The translations under genes and the position numbers were made by a program. A stretch of DNA of 64,000 bases from positions 654,432,920 through 654,496,919 of the forward strand of contig NC_081405.1 in the NCBI RefSeq assembly GCF_030272615.1, read 5' to 3'. The notes under the pieces are model-generated. The model did no database searches. It was given only the letters and a program-made list of their open reading frames with translations, and was not told the origin of the DNA. This document shows positions 1 to 10,779 of the stretch, one piece after another; positions within the stretch are counted from its first letter, which is position 1, and each line of letters opens with the position of its first letter. This DNA is from Cryptomeria japonica (lineage: Eukaryota > Streptophyta > Pinopsida > Cupressales > Cupressaceae).

Positions 1-778
1 GATCAAATTAAGCTAAATCTAAGATGCAATTTCCTATAACAACAAAGCTCAAAATGATATGCCTATAGTAACAATACCTAAATTGTTAATGAGATGGGAT
101 CCTTTGTGCTCCAAAATGGGGGATATTTATAACATTTCCAAGGCAAGGGGTGAGGTGGTAAGAATCAATGGTCAAGATTGAGTCTGAAGATATCAAGGGT
201 GAAATTGGAGGAGGTTGGAGAAGAGGTTTGAGGGAGGGACACTTGTCATCTCTATGGTGACAAGTGTCAAGGAGTCTTTCCAATAAGAGGGCAAGTGTCC
301 AAGAGAGGAGACATGTGGCCAAAGTGCCATGTGTCTCAAGGGGAGAATATACACACCATAAGAGGTTAGGATAAGGAGGTTAGAATGTGCAAGATAGGAT
401 AGGGTTAGGCAAACCCAAGGTTAGGTGGAATGGGTTAGGTTAGAGAGATGGTTAGGTTAGGTGGTTAGAAGTTAGGAGGCATGTGGGTAATTTGAATTTA
501 AAAATTCAAATAATAGGAAAAGACTAATTAATTTTCAACAACTCATAAATTGATTTGCTTTAATTAATTGCGGGATTAGAAGAATTGATTGAAATGGGGG
601 GAGGATTAATTAATCAAAGGGGACTATTGAAATGAACCTATTAGATAAATCCTTAGATTTATTAATAAGTAGATGAAAGGGAGAATTTAATCAAATTGCT
701 AATGAATTCAATTAAATTAGGGAGAAGGATTAATTAAATAATTGCTTATTTAATTAATTATCTTCAGACCTTTTCTAG
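1..778. other. AT-rich noncoding stretch, unassigned
   Basis: No coding region is recognisable. Positions 360-480 hold many irregular GGTTAGG-type words, and 490-770 is rich in TAATTAA. An in-frame stop at 776-778 precedes the first recognisable coding sequence of element A. This could be a 5' interior part of A, a separate older repeat, or a rearrangement junction; the sequence alone does not decide. Confidence 0.5.
238..337. repeat. Two adjacent hairpin-forming inverted repeats
   Basis: Positions 238-268 form an 11-bp perfect stem (GACACTTGTCA / TGACAAGTGTC) with a 9-base loop. Positions 308-337 form a second stem, GAGACATGTGGC against GCCATGTGTCTC, pairing at 10 of 12 positions. Both lie in a purine-rich stretch without an ORF. 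Such paired hairpins can occur in LTRs or MITE-like remnants, but no element end is visible here. Confidence 0.6.
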
Positions 779-1356
779 GTGTATACACTAGGAAGGGTAA
801 ATGAGATAATAAAGGAGACCCACAAGGCATGGGTTAAGTTCTTTGAAGAGAACCGAGGTTTCTTTACTTCACCAAAATCAAAGAAAGACATTGTAGACAC
901 CCTGGTTGAAGGAAAAGGAAAGGGTATTATAGGTACTTCACGCTCAATTTTGAAAAACATTAAGATAGTGGAAATTAAGCCCCTAGTAGATACAAATGTA
1001 CAGACAAATGTTGAGATACCAGAAAATACAGTGAGTGAAAAGGTTGATATTGTACAAGATACTAATGTTGAGGACAACAGTCCTCCGGATACAAATGTAC
1101 AAGTTGAGTTTACAGTTCCTATAGAGGAATCGATAGTTATAGAGACTACACAAAGTGGCGAAGCCACCGGTGCAAGTGAGGAAGCTATAAAGGATAAATT
1201 ATCAGAGTAGAAGAAAAGGGAATCTGGCAGGGAACTGGTAGTAGGTCCATCATTGTTGTCAATTGACACCTCGCAGGTTGTAAGGAAAAACATAACCGAG
1301 ATGAGTCCTACTCAACTCATGATGATGGCTGCACAAAAATTGATGAAGGAGGGATC

Positions 1357-2421
1357 TGTTGGTATTTTGGTATGGTTTTGTCATTGATGTCAACACCTAC
1401 TAAAACATTAGGACTTTGGAGATCCAACAACATTCATTGGCAAGCAAGAAACTATTGCACAGTTATTGGTATATGGTTCACCGACAGGATATAATGATCA
1501 CCAGCACTTGGAATGGCATGGAAGACACTTGGTAATATCAAAGACATTGTGTGGACATATTATCTTAATGAATTAATCATTGGTATATTCATATTTGCAT
1601 ATTTGCTTTTATCGGCAAATAGGTCCAGGGTTACCTAGGGTTACACCGGTAGGTTTATCTTTTCCAGATCAGCATGGCACGCTATGGTGATGATTAATTA
1701 TTGTTGTAAATGCATTAAGCTGACATGTTCAATTGGTTATTGCATCGAATATTATATTGATTGTAAAATGTTTTATTGTAATATCTTGTAGAGCCGACCT
1801 ACTAATATTGGTCTTAGCTTATGATATAAAAGTAAGATCTTATTTGTAAGATCGAATGTGGAATGCGAAAAAGAATTGTGTGAAGGTATATGCGAGATTA
1901 AGCAAAGCTATACATGAAGACATCATTTGAAGGTGAAGCTAGGCTTTTGTGAAATCATATCAGCATTACACCAGTACTAAATCCAGCATATGAAGATGCT
2001 ATTTTGTGCAGTACATTCTTATTGGATTTAACCATCCAACTATAGTCAGTGTGACTCCCTTTTTGTGATTGACTAGTGAGCTCTAGGCTGTTGGCCTTTC
2101 TGCATGTGCAGACCCCATTTATGTACACTTACTATCTGTAGTAGTATCATCTGATTGTGGGTAAGGTTTCCCATTGTGGTTTTTCCCCTTACCCTTACAG
2201 GGTTTTCATGTACAAATATTGGTGTCATGTGTTGTGGATGACTTTGTGTTTATGTTTCATGCATTAATCTTTACCGGTATAGCAATTAACTGTTATAACT
2301 ATCTACTGGCATACTTAATTGGTTTACCAGTATTAAGCATTAAGTTGGTTAAGTTCTTTTGGTTTGAATTTATTTGACAACTGATTCACCCCCCCCTCTC
2401 AGTTGTCTCCGGGACCTAACA
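1357..2421 (+). mobile_element. Solo LTR of the element-C family, TSD GGATC
   Basis: A 1,065-bp LTR beginning TGTTGGTATT and ending CCTAACA, flanked on both sides by GGATC (1352-1356 and 2422-2426). Its start, end, TATA region and the C-rich tract near its 3' end match the two LTRs of element C (31392-32457 and 44272-45332). No interior or second LTR is present, so it is a solo LTR left by LTR-LTR recombination. It sits inside the coding sequence of element A, which continues on both sides. Confidence 0.93.
1825..1832 (+). promoter_or_regulatory. TATA box of solo LTR
   Basis: TATAAAAG lies about 470 bp into the LTR, followed by GTAAGATC. The two LTRs of element C carry TATATATG at the equivalent place, also followed by TAAGATC. 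The shared position supports a core promoter marking the U3/R boundary region. Confidence 0.6.
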
Positions 2422-3345
2422 GGATCTATGGATAAAGGGATTATTGATCAGTTTATCACTGTCTTGCATAGAATACTCCTGGATTGCATGTTTGATAGAG
2501 AAGTGATCCCATCTGGAAAGCTTAAGACAATTACCGAGCATATTTTAAAGAATTTTCAATCCTTGTAGGAGATTTCAAACTGACAAGCACTAGAAAGGTT
2601 CACACAGGCTAAAAGAGCTACATTTGATCAAGTAATTGAGTCTGAGAGGAAGAAGATTGATGAAAAGTTAAAATTAATAGACAATTATTTAAAGCGGTGT
2701 ACAAATATTTACAGAGTATGTTGTAACACAGATGTACTTACAGTTAATGTGGATAAGAAGATTAAGGAATTTTAGGAGAAAATTGCAGGTATAGCCAATT
2801 CTTTTAACGGATTGAATTCATTAACTACATCCATTGATGGTCAAATTTTGGTTTTGGAAGCGTAAATTTTTGTTCTTGAGAAAGAAAAAGACAAAATCAT
2901 CAGAAGAGCCAGAAGTATTAGAGGCTTGGTGAGTCCCCAGTTAGATTCACTCAGTGTACATAAGAAGGAGTGTATGGATATGGTTGGAAATCCCACACCG
3001 GCAGAGTTAAGTGAGAAAGAGTCATTTTCTCATGTACTAAATGGACTTGTATCTATTTCTGAAACTTTCAAAATTGGTTGGGATACTTATCTTGAGCTAT
3101 TGGAGAAGGCATATCCAGAAATTTTTAAATTTGTTAAGCTCCGGTGAGATATTTTGGGGAATTTTTTATGGCATTGATGTCAAATGGGGAGTGATATAGA
3201 TGTGAAAAAGAATAGAGGGAGTTGTATACATTAGGGGGAGTATTTTGTATTTTGTATTGATGAATATTCAGCTCAGGGGGACCAGGCAAGATGACACTGA
3301 CAGATGAAACCATGATCATTTTTCACATGAGTGTTGTCATCAATG

Positions 3346-3359
3346 CCAAAGGGGGAGAT
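3346..3359 (+). promoter_or_regulatory. Polypurine tract of element A
   Basis: CCAAAGGGGGAGAT lies directly against the 3' LTR start. The same 14-mer, or one differing by a base or two, adjoins the 3' LTRs of elements B, D and E. In LTR elements this tract primes plus-strand DNA synthesis. Confidence 0.85.
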
Positions 3360-4280
3360 CGTTGGCAATTGACACTCAATTGGTTGGTTCACTATTTTTT
3401 CATTGATGGAAACATGGTATCTTGTTGCGGCTTCATGTTTTTATTAAGTTGTGTACCGGTAGGCACTTCACAGACATTACACTGGCACCGACACCAGCAG
3501 GATGGAAGGATTTCTTTAGTTACTGACAATGTAGGCCGACATGGTTTAGAATAAGGTTATTGGTATTGAAGGCTGACATCTCTTGGATCCGGCATAAAAA
3601 ATTGTTACATTCATGTATTTATGTTATCTAGCTGACATGTATATTAAAATTGTAATTATCTTTGGAAGCCGACGTAAGGCATGATAAGTTGTATAGGGTA
3701 TATAGGTCAGCTGGATTAGATCATTTTGATATTGTGATGGATATGTGAATGCAATATTATGTGAATAAGTATTAGGAAGGAGATGTGAAATATATCTGAG
3801 AGATTATGTATGTGAGGATATTTACGTAAGGGTTATTTTAGTAAAGGGTTTAGGGTTTCAAACTGGAACAAAAAGAGCTTAACTGGAACTGTATTCTAGC
3901 ATAGAAGATGTTATCTTAGCAGTTCACTCATTTCTCTAGATTGAAGTCTAGATTTGTATGTAGTCAGTGAGGTTCCTTTTGTGTTTGAGCAGTGTGCTCT
4001 AGGTTGTAAGCCTTCCTGCAAGTGCAAGTCCCTATATTTTGGAATATCTCTTCATATGGCTAGTGAATTGACCCACCGTTTTTATCTTTAAGGTTTTCCA
4101 CGTGTAATTCTATGTGTTATGGTTCTAATTTATGTGATTGGCTTATTGGTTGATTTACTTCTTTCAATTCTATATGTATCGGTATACCAATTGGTTTATG
4201 CATATTTTAATAAGGGTAAAATTGATCATTCCAATATAGCACTGATTCACCCCCCCTCTCAGTGTTATTGGATTCCAACA
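3360..4280 (+). repeat. 3' LTR of element A (921 bp)
   Basis: It begins CGTTGGCAATT, a decayed TGTTGG since the first base is C, and ends ATTCCAACA, so the terminal inverted repeat TGTTGG/CCAACA is nearly intact. The tract GATTCACCCCCCCTCTCAG lies about 15 bp before the 3' end, as in the other copia-type LTRs here. The next base enters Ty3/gypsy integrase sequence. Confidence 0.85.
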
Positions 4281-5070
4281 TACTTTTCATCCATAGACTG
4301 ATGGACAAACATAATTTGTTAACCGAAGTTTGGAAAACTTGTTGAGATGTTTAGTAGGAAATAAAACTGGAAGTTGGGATTTGATCCTTATGCAAGCAGA
4401 GTTTGCCTACAACAATTCAGTGAATACAAGTACCGGAAAAACACCTTTTGAGATTGTTACCGAACTGCATCCTAGAGAAATATCAAAATTGAGAGACATT
4501 AGTAGTGAAGATTGGAAGAGTTTAGAAGCAGAAGATTTTTGAGATCACATGGAAGCATTGCATATTAAGGTTAAACAACATTTGGAAGACATAAACAACA
4601 AATATAAAGAGAAGGCATATGAGAAGAGGAGACATAAGGAATTTGAAGTTGGCGATGAAGTGATGATATATTTGAGAAAATAGAGATTCCTAGTTGGAAC
4701 TTATAATAAGTTGCAGATGAAGAAGTTTGGACCCTATAAGATTTTGAGAAAGTTCAATTCTGGAAATGCATATGAAGTGGAGCTACTAGATAGTATAAGT
4801 ATTTCACCTATATTCAACATTGCAGATCTTCATGAGTAACATGAACCAAAATTCAGTGAGGAAAGTGTTGTAGACCTTGAGAAACAATTGCCCCAGAAGC
4901 AACTGGATCAGATTGAAGAGATTTTGGACAGTAGGATTGGGTGTAGTACTCGGAACAGTCAGTACAAAGAATATCTTGTGAAGTGGAAGAGCAGACCAGT
5001 TGAAGATTCATCTTGGATTTCTCAGGAAGAGGTAGACCACCTTGGTTTCCATTTGATCCTAGCAAAGTGA
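4281..5070 (+). pseudogene. Ty3/gypsy chromovirus integrase C-terminus and chromodomain, broken
   Basis: Starting right after element A, the reading shows the gypsy integrase signature HP-x-TDGQT followed by VNRSLENLLRC, then WDLILMQAEFAYNNSVN and GKTPFEIV. A GPY/F-like region follows (KKFGPYKILRKF, about 4720-4760), then a chromodomain near the C-terminus (IEEILDSRI, YKEYLVKWKSR, DSSWISQEEV; about 4908-5035). The chromodomain binds modified histone tails and directs integration in chromoviruses. In-frame stops (TAG in HP-x-TDG, TAA after TDGQT, TGA near 4540, TAG near 4681, TAA near 4837) make it a pseudogene. The 5' part of the gene, left of element A, is not in the window. Confidence 0.92.
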
Positions 5071-5879
5071 GAGGCTCACTTTTTCAATAAGCTTGGATGT
5101 CTAATGCAGGAGCATCCCTGCTTCACATCAATCTCGCATCAACTAAAACCATTTTCCTTTCTGTTTTGTTTGCAGTTTCAGTTTTCTTTCTGTGTATCCT
5201 GGTTTTTGTCTTACTGGATCCTATGGATTTAGATTCTACTTGGAGACTTGATCATCTTTCTTTCTTTCAAACCATATCTCTTTTGGATCACTTACCAACA
5301 AGATATCGCTACCGGTTTCCATGACAGTCTCTTGTTACCAGTTGCCTGAGACTTATTCTGGTGATCTACCAGAACCCATTCGAAATCTAATGGATCCTTA
5401 AGCATCTATCTTGATTTTTCTTGGTGTGTAGCTGACCTTCTACATTTTCATCCTTTGGATTTTTTGGGGGAATCTCTTGGCGGAGGCCGACCTTGTTCAT
5501 TTTGCATGTTAGGTCTTGTTCTTCGAGTGTTAGGTCTTGTTCTTCGAGTTTGATCCCTTTTGGGCTGACTAGATTCTTTAGATCGATATAAATATTTGTA
5601 ATCATGCTCTAGAATGGAATCAATTAGAATCAATCTGAGTATCAAATAGATAGACTATTCCTAGAAGATAGATCTTTTGATTCAAGGTCCTGATTGTGAC
5701 CTATTCTACCAGGCCTGGGTGTCGATATGTTGTAACCCGGTTGTTACCAATTGGATGCAATCAAATTTCATGTAATAAAACTATCTAATCTGCATTGCCT
5801 CCATCATATCTGAGTGTTTCTATTGTTTTTACTCTTGCTAACCGGTCCAGACTCATCTCCTTGAGGTCCCTCCTCACCA
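5071..5879 (+). other. Probable 3' region of the chromovirus, no gene
   Basis: No supported coding sequence. By position this should hold the 3' untranslated part and 3' LTR of the gypsy element, but I could not fix an LTR start or a polypurine tract with confidence. Around 5507-5550 a short unit (TTAGGTCTTGTTCTTCGAGT) occurs twice in tandem. Confidence 0.4.
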
Positions 5880-6400
5880 GTGATTTCATCAAAAAAGACT
5901 TCGGGTACAAGAGACTTTACACCCTCCTCCAATGGATACAAGACCACTCAATCTAAGATTGAACCCTTCGTGAAGTCTTTTGTGTCTTTTATCCAAGCTT
6001 CTAAACCAATTTCCACTTCTCCTTCTAACACATGTCTTGATAGGAGCAATTACAATGGACAAGTTCTAAGATGTGTGCAACAAAGTCTTGAAAGTCATGA
6101 GAAATCACACTTTCCTTTGTCAACATCTTCTTCTCCATTGTCTTGTAAATCCACACCTTCTCATTCTAATTTTGAGTTACAACAAGAAAATGTGTTGACC
6201 TATCTTCTAAATTCCAACTTAATATCTCCTCTTTGTCCTAAACGAAGAAGAAAACATAAACAACATTCTCAAACTTATTCTTTTTCTAAATATCATCAAA
6301 CCCATGGCCATTCTACTAATGAGTATCAAGCTTTAAAAACACAAATACAACATTAAATTGATTCAAGCATGTTAAAAATAACATCTGTCAATGAATGGCA
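5880..6400 (+). pseudogene. Possible Ty3/gypsy gag remnant
   Basis: A 158-residue reading, rich in Ser, Thr, Gln and Lys, ends with a basic patch (CPKRRRKHKQHSQ) followed by KYHQTHGHSTNEYQALKTQI. That last block resembles the gag C-terminal pattern FHxxxGHxTEEC-x2-LKxxIExLI of Tat/Athila-type gypsy elements, with the zinc-binding Cys residues altered. A stop at 6354-6356 is followed by more in-frame sequence of the same style. No pol region follows. The call rests on one motif. Confidence 0.4.
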
Positions 6401-6575
6401 TATTTATCATGATCATTTAAAATAGCATTCAAGTTCCTTTTATGTTGCTCCGCATCATGTGACATAGTTAGCCTACCTATTGGGGGTTACTTGTCATTCA
6501 TGGTGGTACAATTTTAGGTGCAATCATACTTAGTGAGAAAGGTAATAGTATATTTATTTTTGCCTCTATGCTTGG

Positions 6576-8090
6576 GGGGAAACAATATTCATTTTCCTCT
6601 TTCTAAGGATTCACTATTTTCTTTGTGGAGTACATTATTCATAAACTTGATGTCCTTTCTTGCATGAAGTTTTCCTTCACGCGAGTGCATGTATGTTCCG
6701 TGAGTGGGATCTTCTCCTTGATTTTAAACGGTACATCTCTCCTCAGAGAACTTCTGTGAACATTCTTCTTTCTCTCTCTTTGCAAATTACCTCTTCTATT
6801 GTTTTATTCATAACTTGGGGTGACCCCACAATAGTGGGTTACACTTTTTGGTACATCCTGATTTTTGCTGAAATCGTACCTTTTTTAGAAAATATAATGA
6901 TTTAGGTTTTAAGAGGTCCCATTTGAAGTGATTAATTAAGAAGAGTTAGATCAAAGGGTCTTAGATCAAAATCTCTTTGATAAAACCTCTCTACTTCTAA
7001 ATCATACCTACAATGGACTCTCCTTTACACCTATCAAAATGATGATAAAAAATCGCTTTTACATTAGCTTTTTGGGTGTCAAATGAATTCATTTAAAATA
7101 ATTAGTCTTTATTATAAGCTTTCCAAATAGTATAATTTTTCATATATTTAATTTTATTAATATATTTAATTTTTCATTCCTATAAATGTAGGTTTTATAT
7201 CCGACATTAAAGATTGTGTTTCACACATGTGGAAAAATTGAAAAATAGAGTTAAAAAATTGTAAAAAAATGCCTTTTCCCTAGGTATTTATATCCTCATT
7301 TCAACACAAAAAGAATTGTGAATTACAGAATAGATCTCTACCAAATTACAATTACTTTGTCTTTAAAAATATACTTAAAAATATATTTGTAACAAAAAAT
7401 TATAAAAAAAATTCATTCACTAGATATTGATGTGACAATTCTATATTTCTAAAATCATAATTTCCTTCTTTCTATAAAAAATGTCATGCATTACCAAATA
7501 AATGTCACTTTTTAAAAATGTTGATTACTGTAAATATTGAGTTATTAAAAGTTACCTAATAATATGAATAGTTAAGTTTTAATTATTTTTAAAAATATAT
7601 ATTTAGAATCTATATGAAAAATATCACAAATTATTAGTTTACTTCATCTCCAAATTCTTAATGGTTTAGTTGCAATAGGTTTTAGAATTAAAGATTTGAT
7701 GTAAAATGCTCATTTCAGTGTCAAAGTTGGCCAAAAACTATAACCCAGTATTATGGGATCACCCCTTGATGTCCTTTCTTAAATGGAGTTATCCTTAATG
7801 CGAGCGTATGTTTGTTCCTTGGATAGGATGTATTCCTTGCTTGAAATGATACGTCTCTTATAAGTAATCTCTCTCTAGAAGTTGTGTAATTATTCTCATT
7901 GTCCTACACTTAGGGGGAAATGATCTCTCTCCCTCTCTCTAAAGGATCCACTCTTTCCTATTTTGCGGATGGTGCGAGTTTTATTACTTGATGTCATTCC
8001 TTGTGTGACGTTGTTATTGTTTGCCCAAGGGTTCTCTCTTATACAAGGGTACAAGTCCTTGACTACAATCTCTTTCACACTTGGTAATGT
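6576..8090 (+). repeat. Divergent internal repeats, noncoding
   Basis: The block at 6649-6790 (GATGTCCTTTCTTGCATGAA, GCGAGTGCATGT, TTCTTTCTCTCTC) recurs in diverged form at 7766-7905. A second block at 6576-6680 (GGGGGAAA, CTAAGGATTCACT, ACTTGATGTC) recurs at about 7911-8020. No coding potential is seen. This looks like the repeat-rich noncoding part or LTR of a large gypsy element, but its boundaries are not visible. Confidence 0.5.
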
Positions 8091-8534
8091 GCATCTATAA
8101 TAAATTCACACATCCCCATTGGGATAAAAGTGAGTAATCCTTCATCAATAATCCCTTTTACTTAGCAATAGGAGGAAGGATTGAATTCTTTCTCTCTTCT
8201 TTACTTTATTCTAGAAGATGTTATATTTGTCTAAAACAAATCCTTTTGGGGGTAGATGTCTTTTGAACAAAGATCTCTTCTTCTCCAAGGATCTCCTTTA
8301 CACTTACAAGAAGATATCTCTTTTTAACTATCTTATCCTTTCTTGAAGAGTATTCTCTCTCTTGCTTTGATCTATGACATTGCTTCATAATGTATATCTT
8401 CTTTGTGTTGAAGGTAGGTATCCTTGTTCTACTTTCCTTAAAATATCAACATTAAACTATGTTGACATCTTAAGGGGGGGCACACATACTTCTCCTTTTC
8501 ATTTTGTATTATATTTCTCTTACACATTGTATCT

Positions 8535-8732
8535 CTTATACAGTGGGTCATTCTTGGAACCATAGGGTAGCCTCTTAGAGCAAGATGTCGCCACTTTTCT
8601 CTTATACAATGGGTCATTCTCAGAACTAGAGGGCAGCCTCTTAGAGAAAGATGTCACCACTTTTCTCTTATGCAGGGTGATTATTCTCGGAACTAGAGCA
8701 TAGTCTCTTAGAGCGAGATGTCACACCTTTCT
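8535..8732 (+). repeat. Tandem repeat, three 66-bp units
   Basis: Units start at 8535, 8601 and 8667, each beginning CTTATACA or CTTATGCA and containing GGTCATTCT (or a variant), GGAAC..AGGG, CTCTTAGAG and AGATGTC. The period is exactly 66 bp between the three starts. The third unit is the most diverged. The array lies in noncoding sequence. Confidence 0.85.
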
Positions 8733-9405
8733 TGATATTTGTACTATACATATTATATAGGTTGTCATATAATCGGGCATAGACTCCTATGAGGTTCTTT
8801 GAAACTCACTTGCACACACATGCACGAGGTTGAGTGGAACTAATGGTGTTCTCACTCTAATCCCTTACATGGATCACCTAGACAAAATCTAGGGGCTCTA
8901 TTTCCATGTCCTTTTTTCTCCATAGATCACCTAGTTCTAGGGGCGAGATGTCCATGGTTCTTTTTGTTCACCTTTCTTCTCATGGATCACCAAAGTGTGT
9001 ATTCATGTTCTCTCTCTTCTTCCTCTCATGAACTCATAGTTTTACTATTGATGGTTCATCAATGATGAAAACTTTGCTCTTTTATGTGATTATATATGTT
9101 CATGAGATGGCATTTTATGTTTCAACAATGATATTAGCTAATTGAGACATTTTTTATATCAAGGTCTCTTAGGCTAGTTGACTTGAGGTCTTAAGATATT
9201 ATCTTTTGTTGCATGCCTTTTTATGTGCACTTGCATATGTTTGAGTGAGTTAAGATCCTAAGATTGAGGGCTTGGTTCCTTGAGATTAGTGACGTCTTAT
9301 ACTCCTTGTGATCTTGCTCTAAATTTCTCATCTTCATCTCTCTTTTTCTTCTACATTACTGACAGTATTGGCGTAAGCCATACTCTCCCTAAATAGGGGG
9401 CTAAA
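8733..9405. other. Noncoding stretch before a candidate LTR
   Basis: No gene is supported. GGATCACCT/GGATCACC and CTAGGGG words recur at 8870-8990, continuing the repetitive character of the region to the left. At 9390-9405 AAATAGGGGGCTAAA could be a polypurine tract for the LTR candidate that follows. Confidence 0.4.
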
Positions 9406-10604
9406 TGTAGCATCATAAAATAGTGACCCTTGCAATTTTGACCATGTTTTAGGTCATCACCCTAGCGACTAGATTTCCCTACTCAATTGGGACCCCTCTC
9501 TACATCATCATTCCAATTATCCTCCTATTTCAGCCCTTGTGTCACCTTGTGACCCTATCCAGGTCCCAAAATAGGGCACGACAGGGGCATGGCACCCCTA
9601 TCCTCCCTCTTTGGGTGGCCCTAAAATGGGCCCATCTTACCCTTGGACCTAATTTGTTCTTTGAGATTTCATTTCCCCTATGTTGGCCTTTGGTGAGATA
9701 AAAAATTATCATCCTAGGAAAGACTAAAAGAGGATCTAGTCCTCTCATTTGCATAGGTGAAGATAAGTGAAAAATGGGTAAACAAGTGGAAGGTCTCCAT
9801 TATCATCATCAAGCGATCAAGTGTTCAAGTCTTCAAGCATCCATCAAGTCTTCTTCTTCTTCATGTGTCTTCTTCATTCATCCATGGGAGAAACATTACA
9901 ACATTCTTTTGCAAGCATGTGTGTGTGTTAGGGTTTTTTCATGTTACATGCCATTCCATGCAACACTTGTGATTACATTCAAGAAGCAAAGAAACCACCA
10001 TCAACAAATTGCAGATCTACAAGGTATACATTTTCATTATTTATATTTAAGAATTTGCAATTACTTTCTTTCAAGGTTGATTCCTCAACTGAGGTTTGAC
10101 TAAGGAAAATCCCTATCCACAACCCTTCTTCCCTTCTTTTATGTGTGTAGGTTGCAAGTGCACGGCTGTAATTGTAGATTTAGGCTTCATTTGCAAAGAC
10201 GAAAAAACCCTTTTCGAGTTGCGGATTTTTTCGAGGACCATGTGCAACTTGCACATAGTCTCGATGAATTTTCTCCAAATTTGTAGGGCAGGTCTGTATT
10301 AGTCTAAATACCTCAGTTCCGAAGTTACAACATGATCCCAAATTGGTAGCTGCTTATTTCATCCATTTTGTCTTCATTTTCTACATAGTCAACAAGCCAA
10401 CTCTTCTAATTACAAAAGAGGGTAAATTGCATTGCACCCTTGCAATTCACTTAGTATTCAGACTCTTATTCACTCTAAGGTTTGGATCTAGCAAATTCAA
10501 CCCCTCTTTTGAATGTAAAGTATCTCCCAAGTGAAAATCATCCTTGTGATTTCCTTTCTCTCTCCTAGGTGGGGAATCACTAGGGTTCAATTTTCCACTT
10601 TACA
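9406..10604 (+). repeat. Candidate LTR of a gypsy-like element
   Basis: The block starts TGTAGCATCA after a purine-rich AAATAGGGGGCTAAA and could end at ACTTTACA (10604), giving TG...CA ends and 1,199 bp. It contains no convincing ORF. No second copy is in the window and no TSD could be tested, so both boundaries are guesses. With the gag-like trace at 5880-6400 it may mark a deleted gypsy element. Confidence 0.35.
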
Positions 10605-10779
10605 ACTTGATTTTGTAACAAAGACAAAAAAGAGCTAACCTAAAATTATCCAACATAAACATTGAGGAATGACTAATAATAATGACCCATCAGAAATCCA
10701 TGAAAAAAAAATTCACACATCTGGTTCTGATAAGTGGGATGATTTCTATAAAAATCTACAGGGAATTCATGATCATCAT

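Larger units (their letters stand above)
779..3147 (+). pseudogene. Element A charged/coiled-coil ORF, broken
   Basis: Reading 779-1356, skipping the solo LTR with one TSD copy, then continuing from about 2422 gives one largely collinear reading with in-frame stops: TAG at about 1208 and 2566, another TAG near 2773 and a TAA near 2863. The protein is rich in Lys, Glu, Thr and Val, with helical segments near its C-terminus (for example around 2926-3147). No protease, integrase, RT or zinc-knuckle motif is seen. The start is uncertain: the reading is closed upstream by a TAG at 776-778 and no good ATG is seen there. The function is not recognised. By position between a presumed gag and the polypurine tract it matches the second ORF of element B. 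It is clearly non-functional here. Confidence 0.6.
779..4280 (+). mobile_element. Element A: non-autonomous LTR retrotransposon, 3' part
   Basis: Seen: a decayed charged ORF (779-3147), then a short 3' untranslated stretch, a polypurine tract (3346-3359) and a 3' LTR (3360-4280) ending CCAACA. The interior holds no integrase or reverse transcriptase. The LTR is followed at once by Ty3/gypsy integrase sequence, so A inserted into a chromovirus. The 5' LTR and the left flank are outside the window or lost, so the TSD (expected TACTT, 4281-4285) cannot be confirmed. The coding style resembles ORF2 of element B (low-complexity charged regions, heptad-like stretches, no enzyme motifs), so A is probably a relative of B. 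A is itself interrupted by a solo LTR. Confidence 0.75.

Noticed and set aside
360-480. GGTTAGG-rich stretch as telomere-like repeat
   Set aside because: Units are irregular and not the plant telomere TTTAGGG; no array periodicity.
1258-1275. TTGTTGTCAATTGACACC as a second LTR start of element A
   Set aside because: Resembles the A LTR start (TTGGCAATTGACAC) over a short stretch only, lies in the coding frame of A and has no LTR sequence after it.
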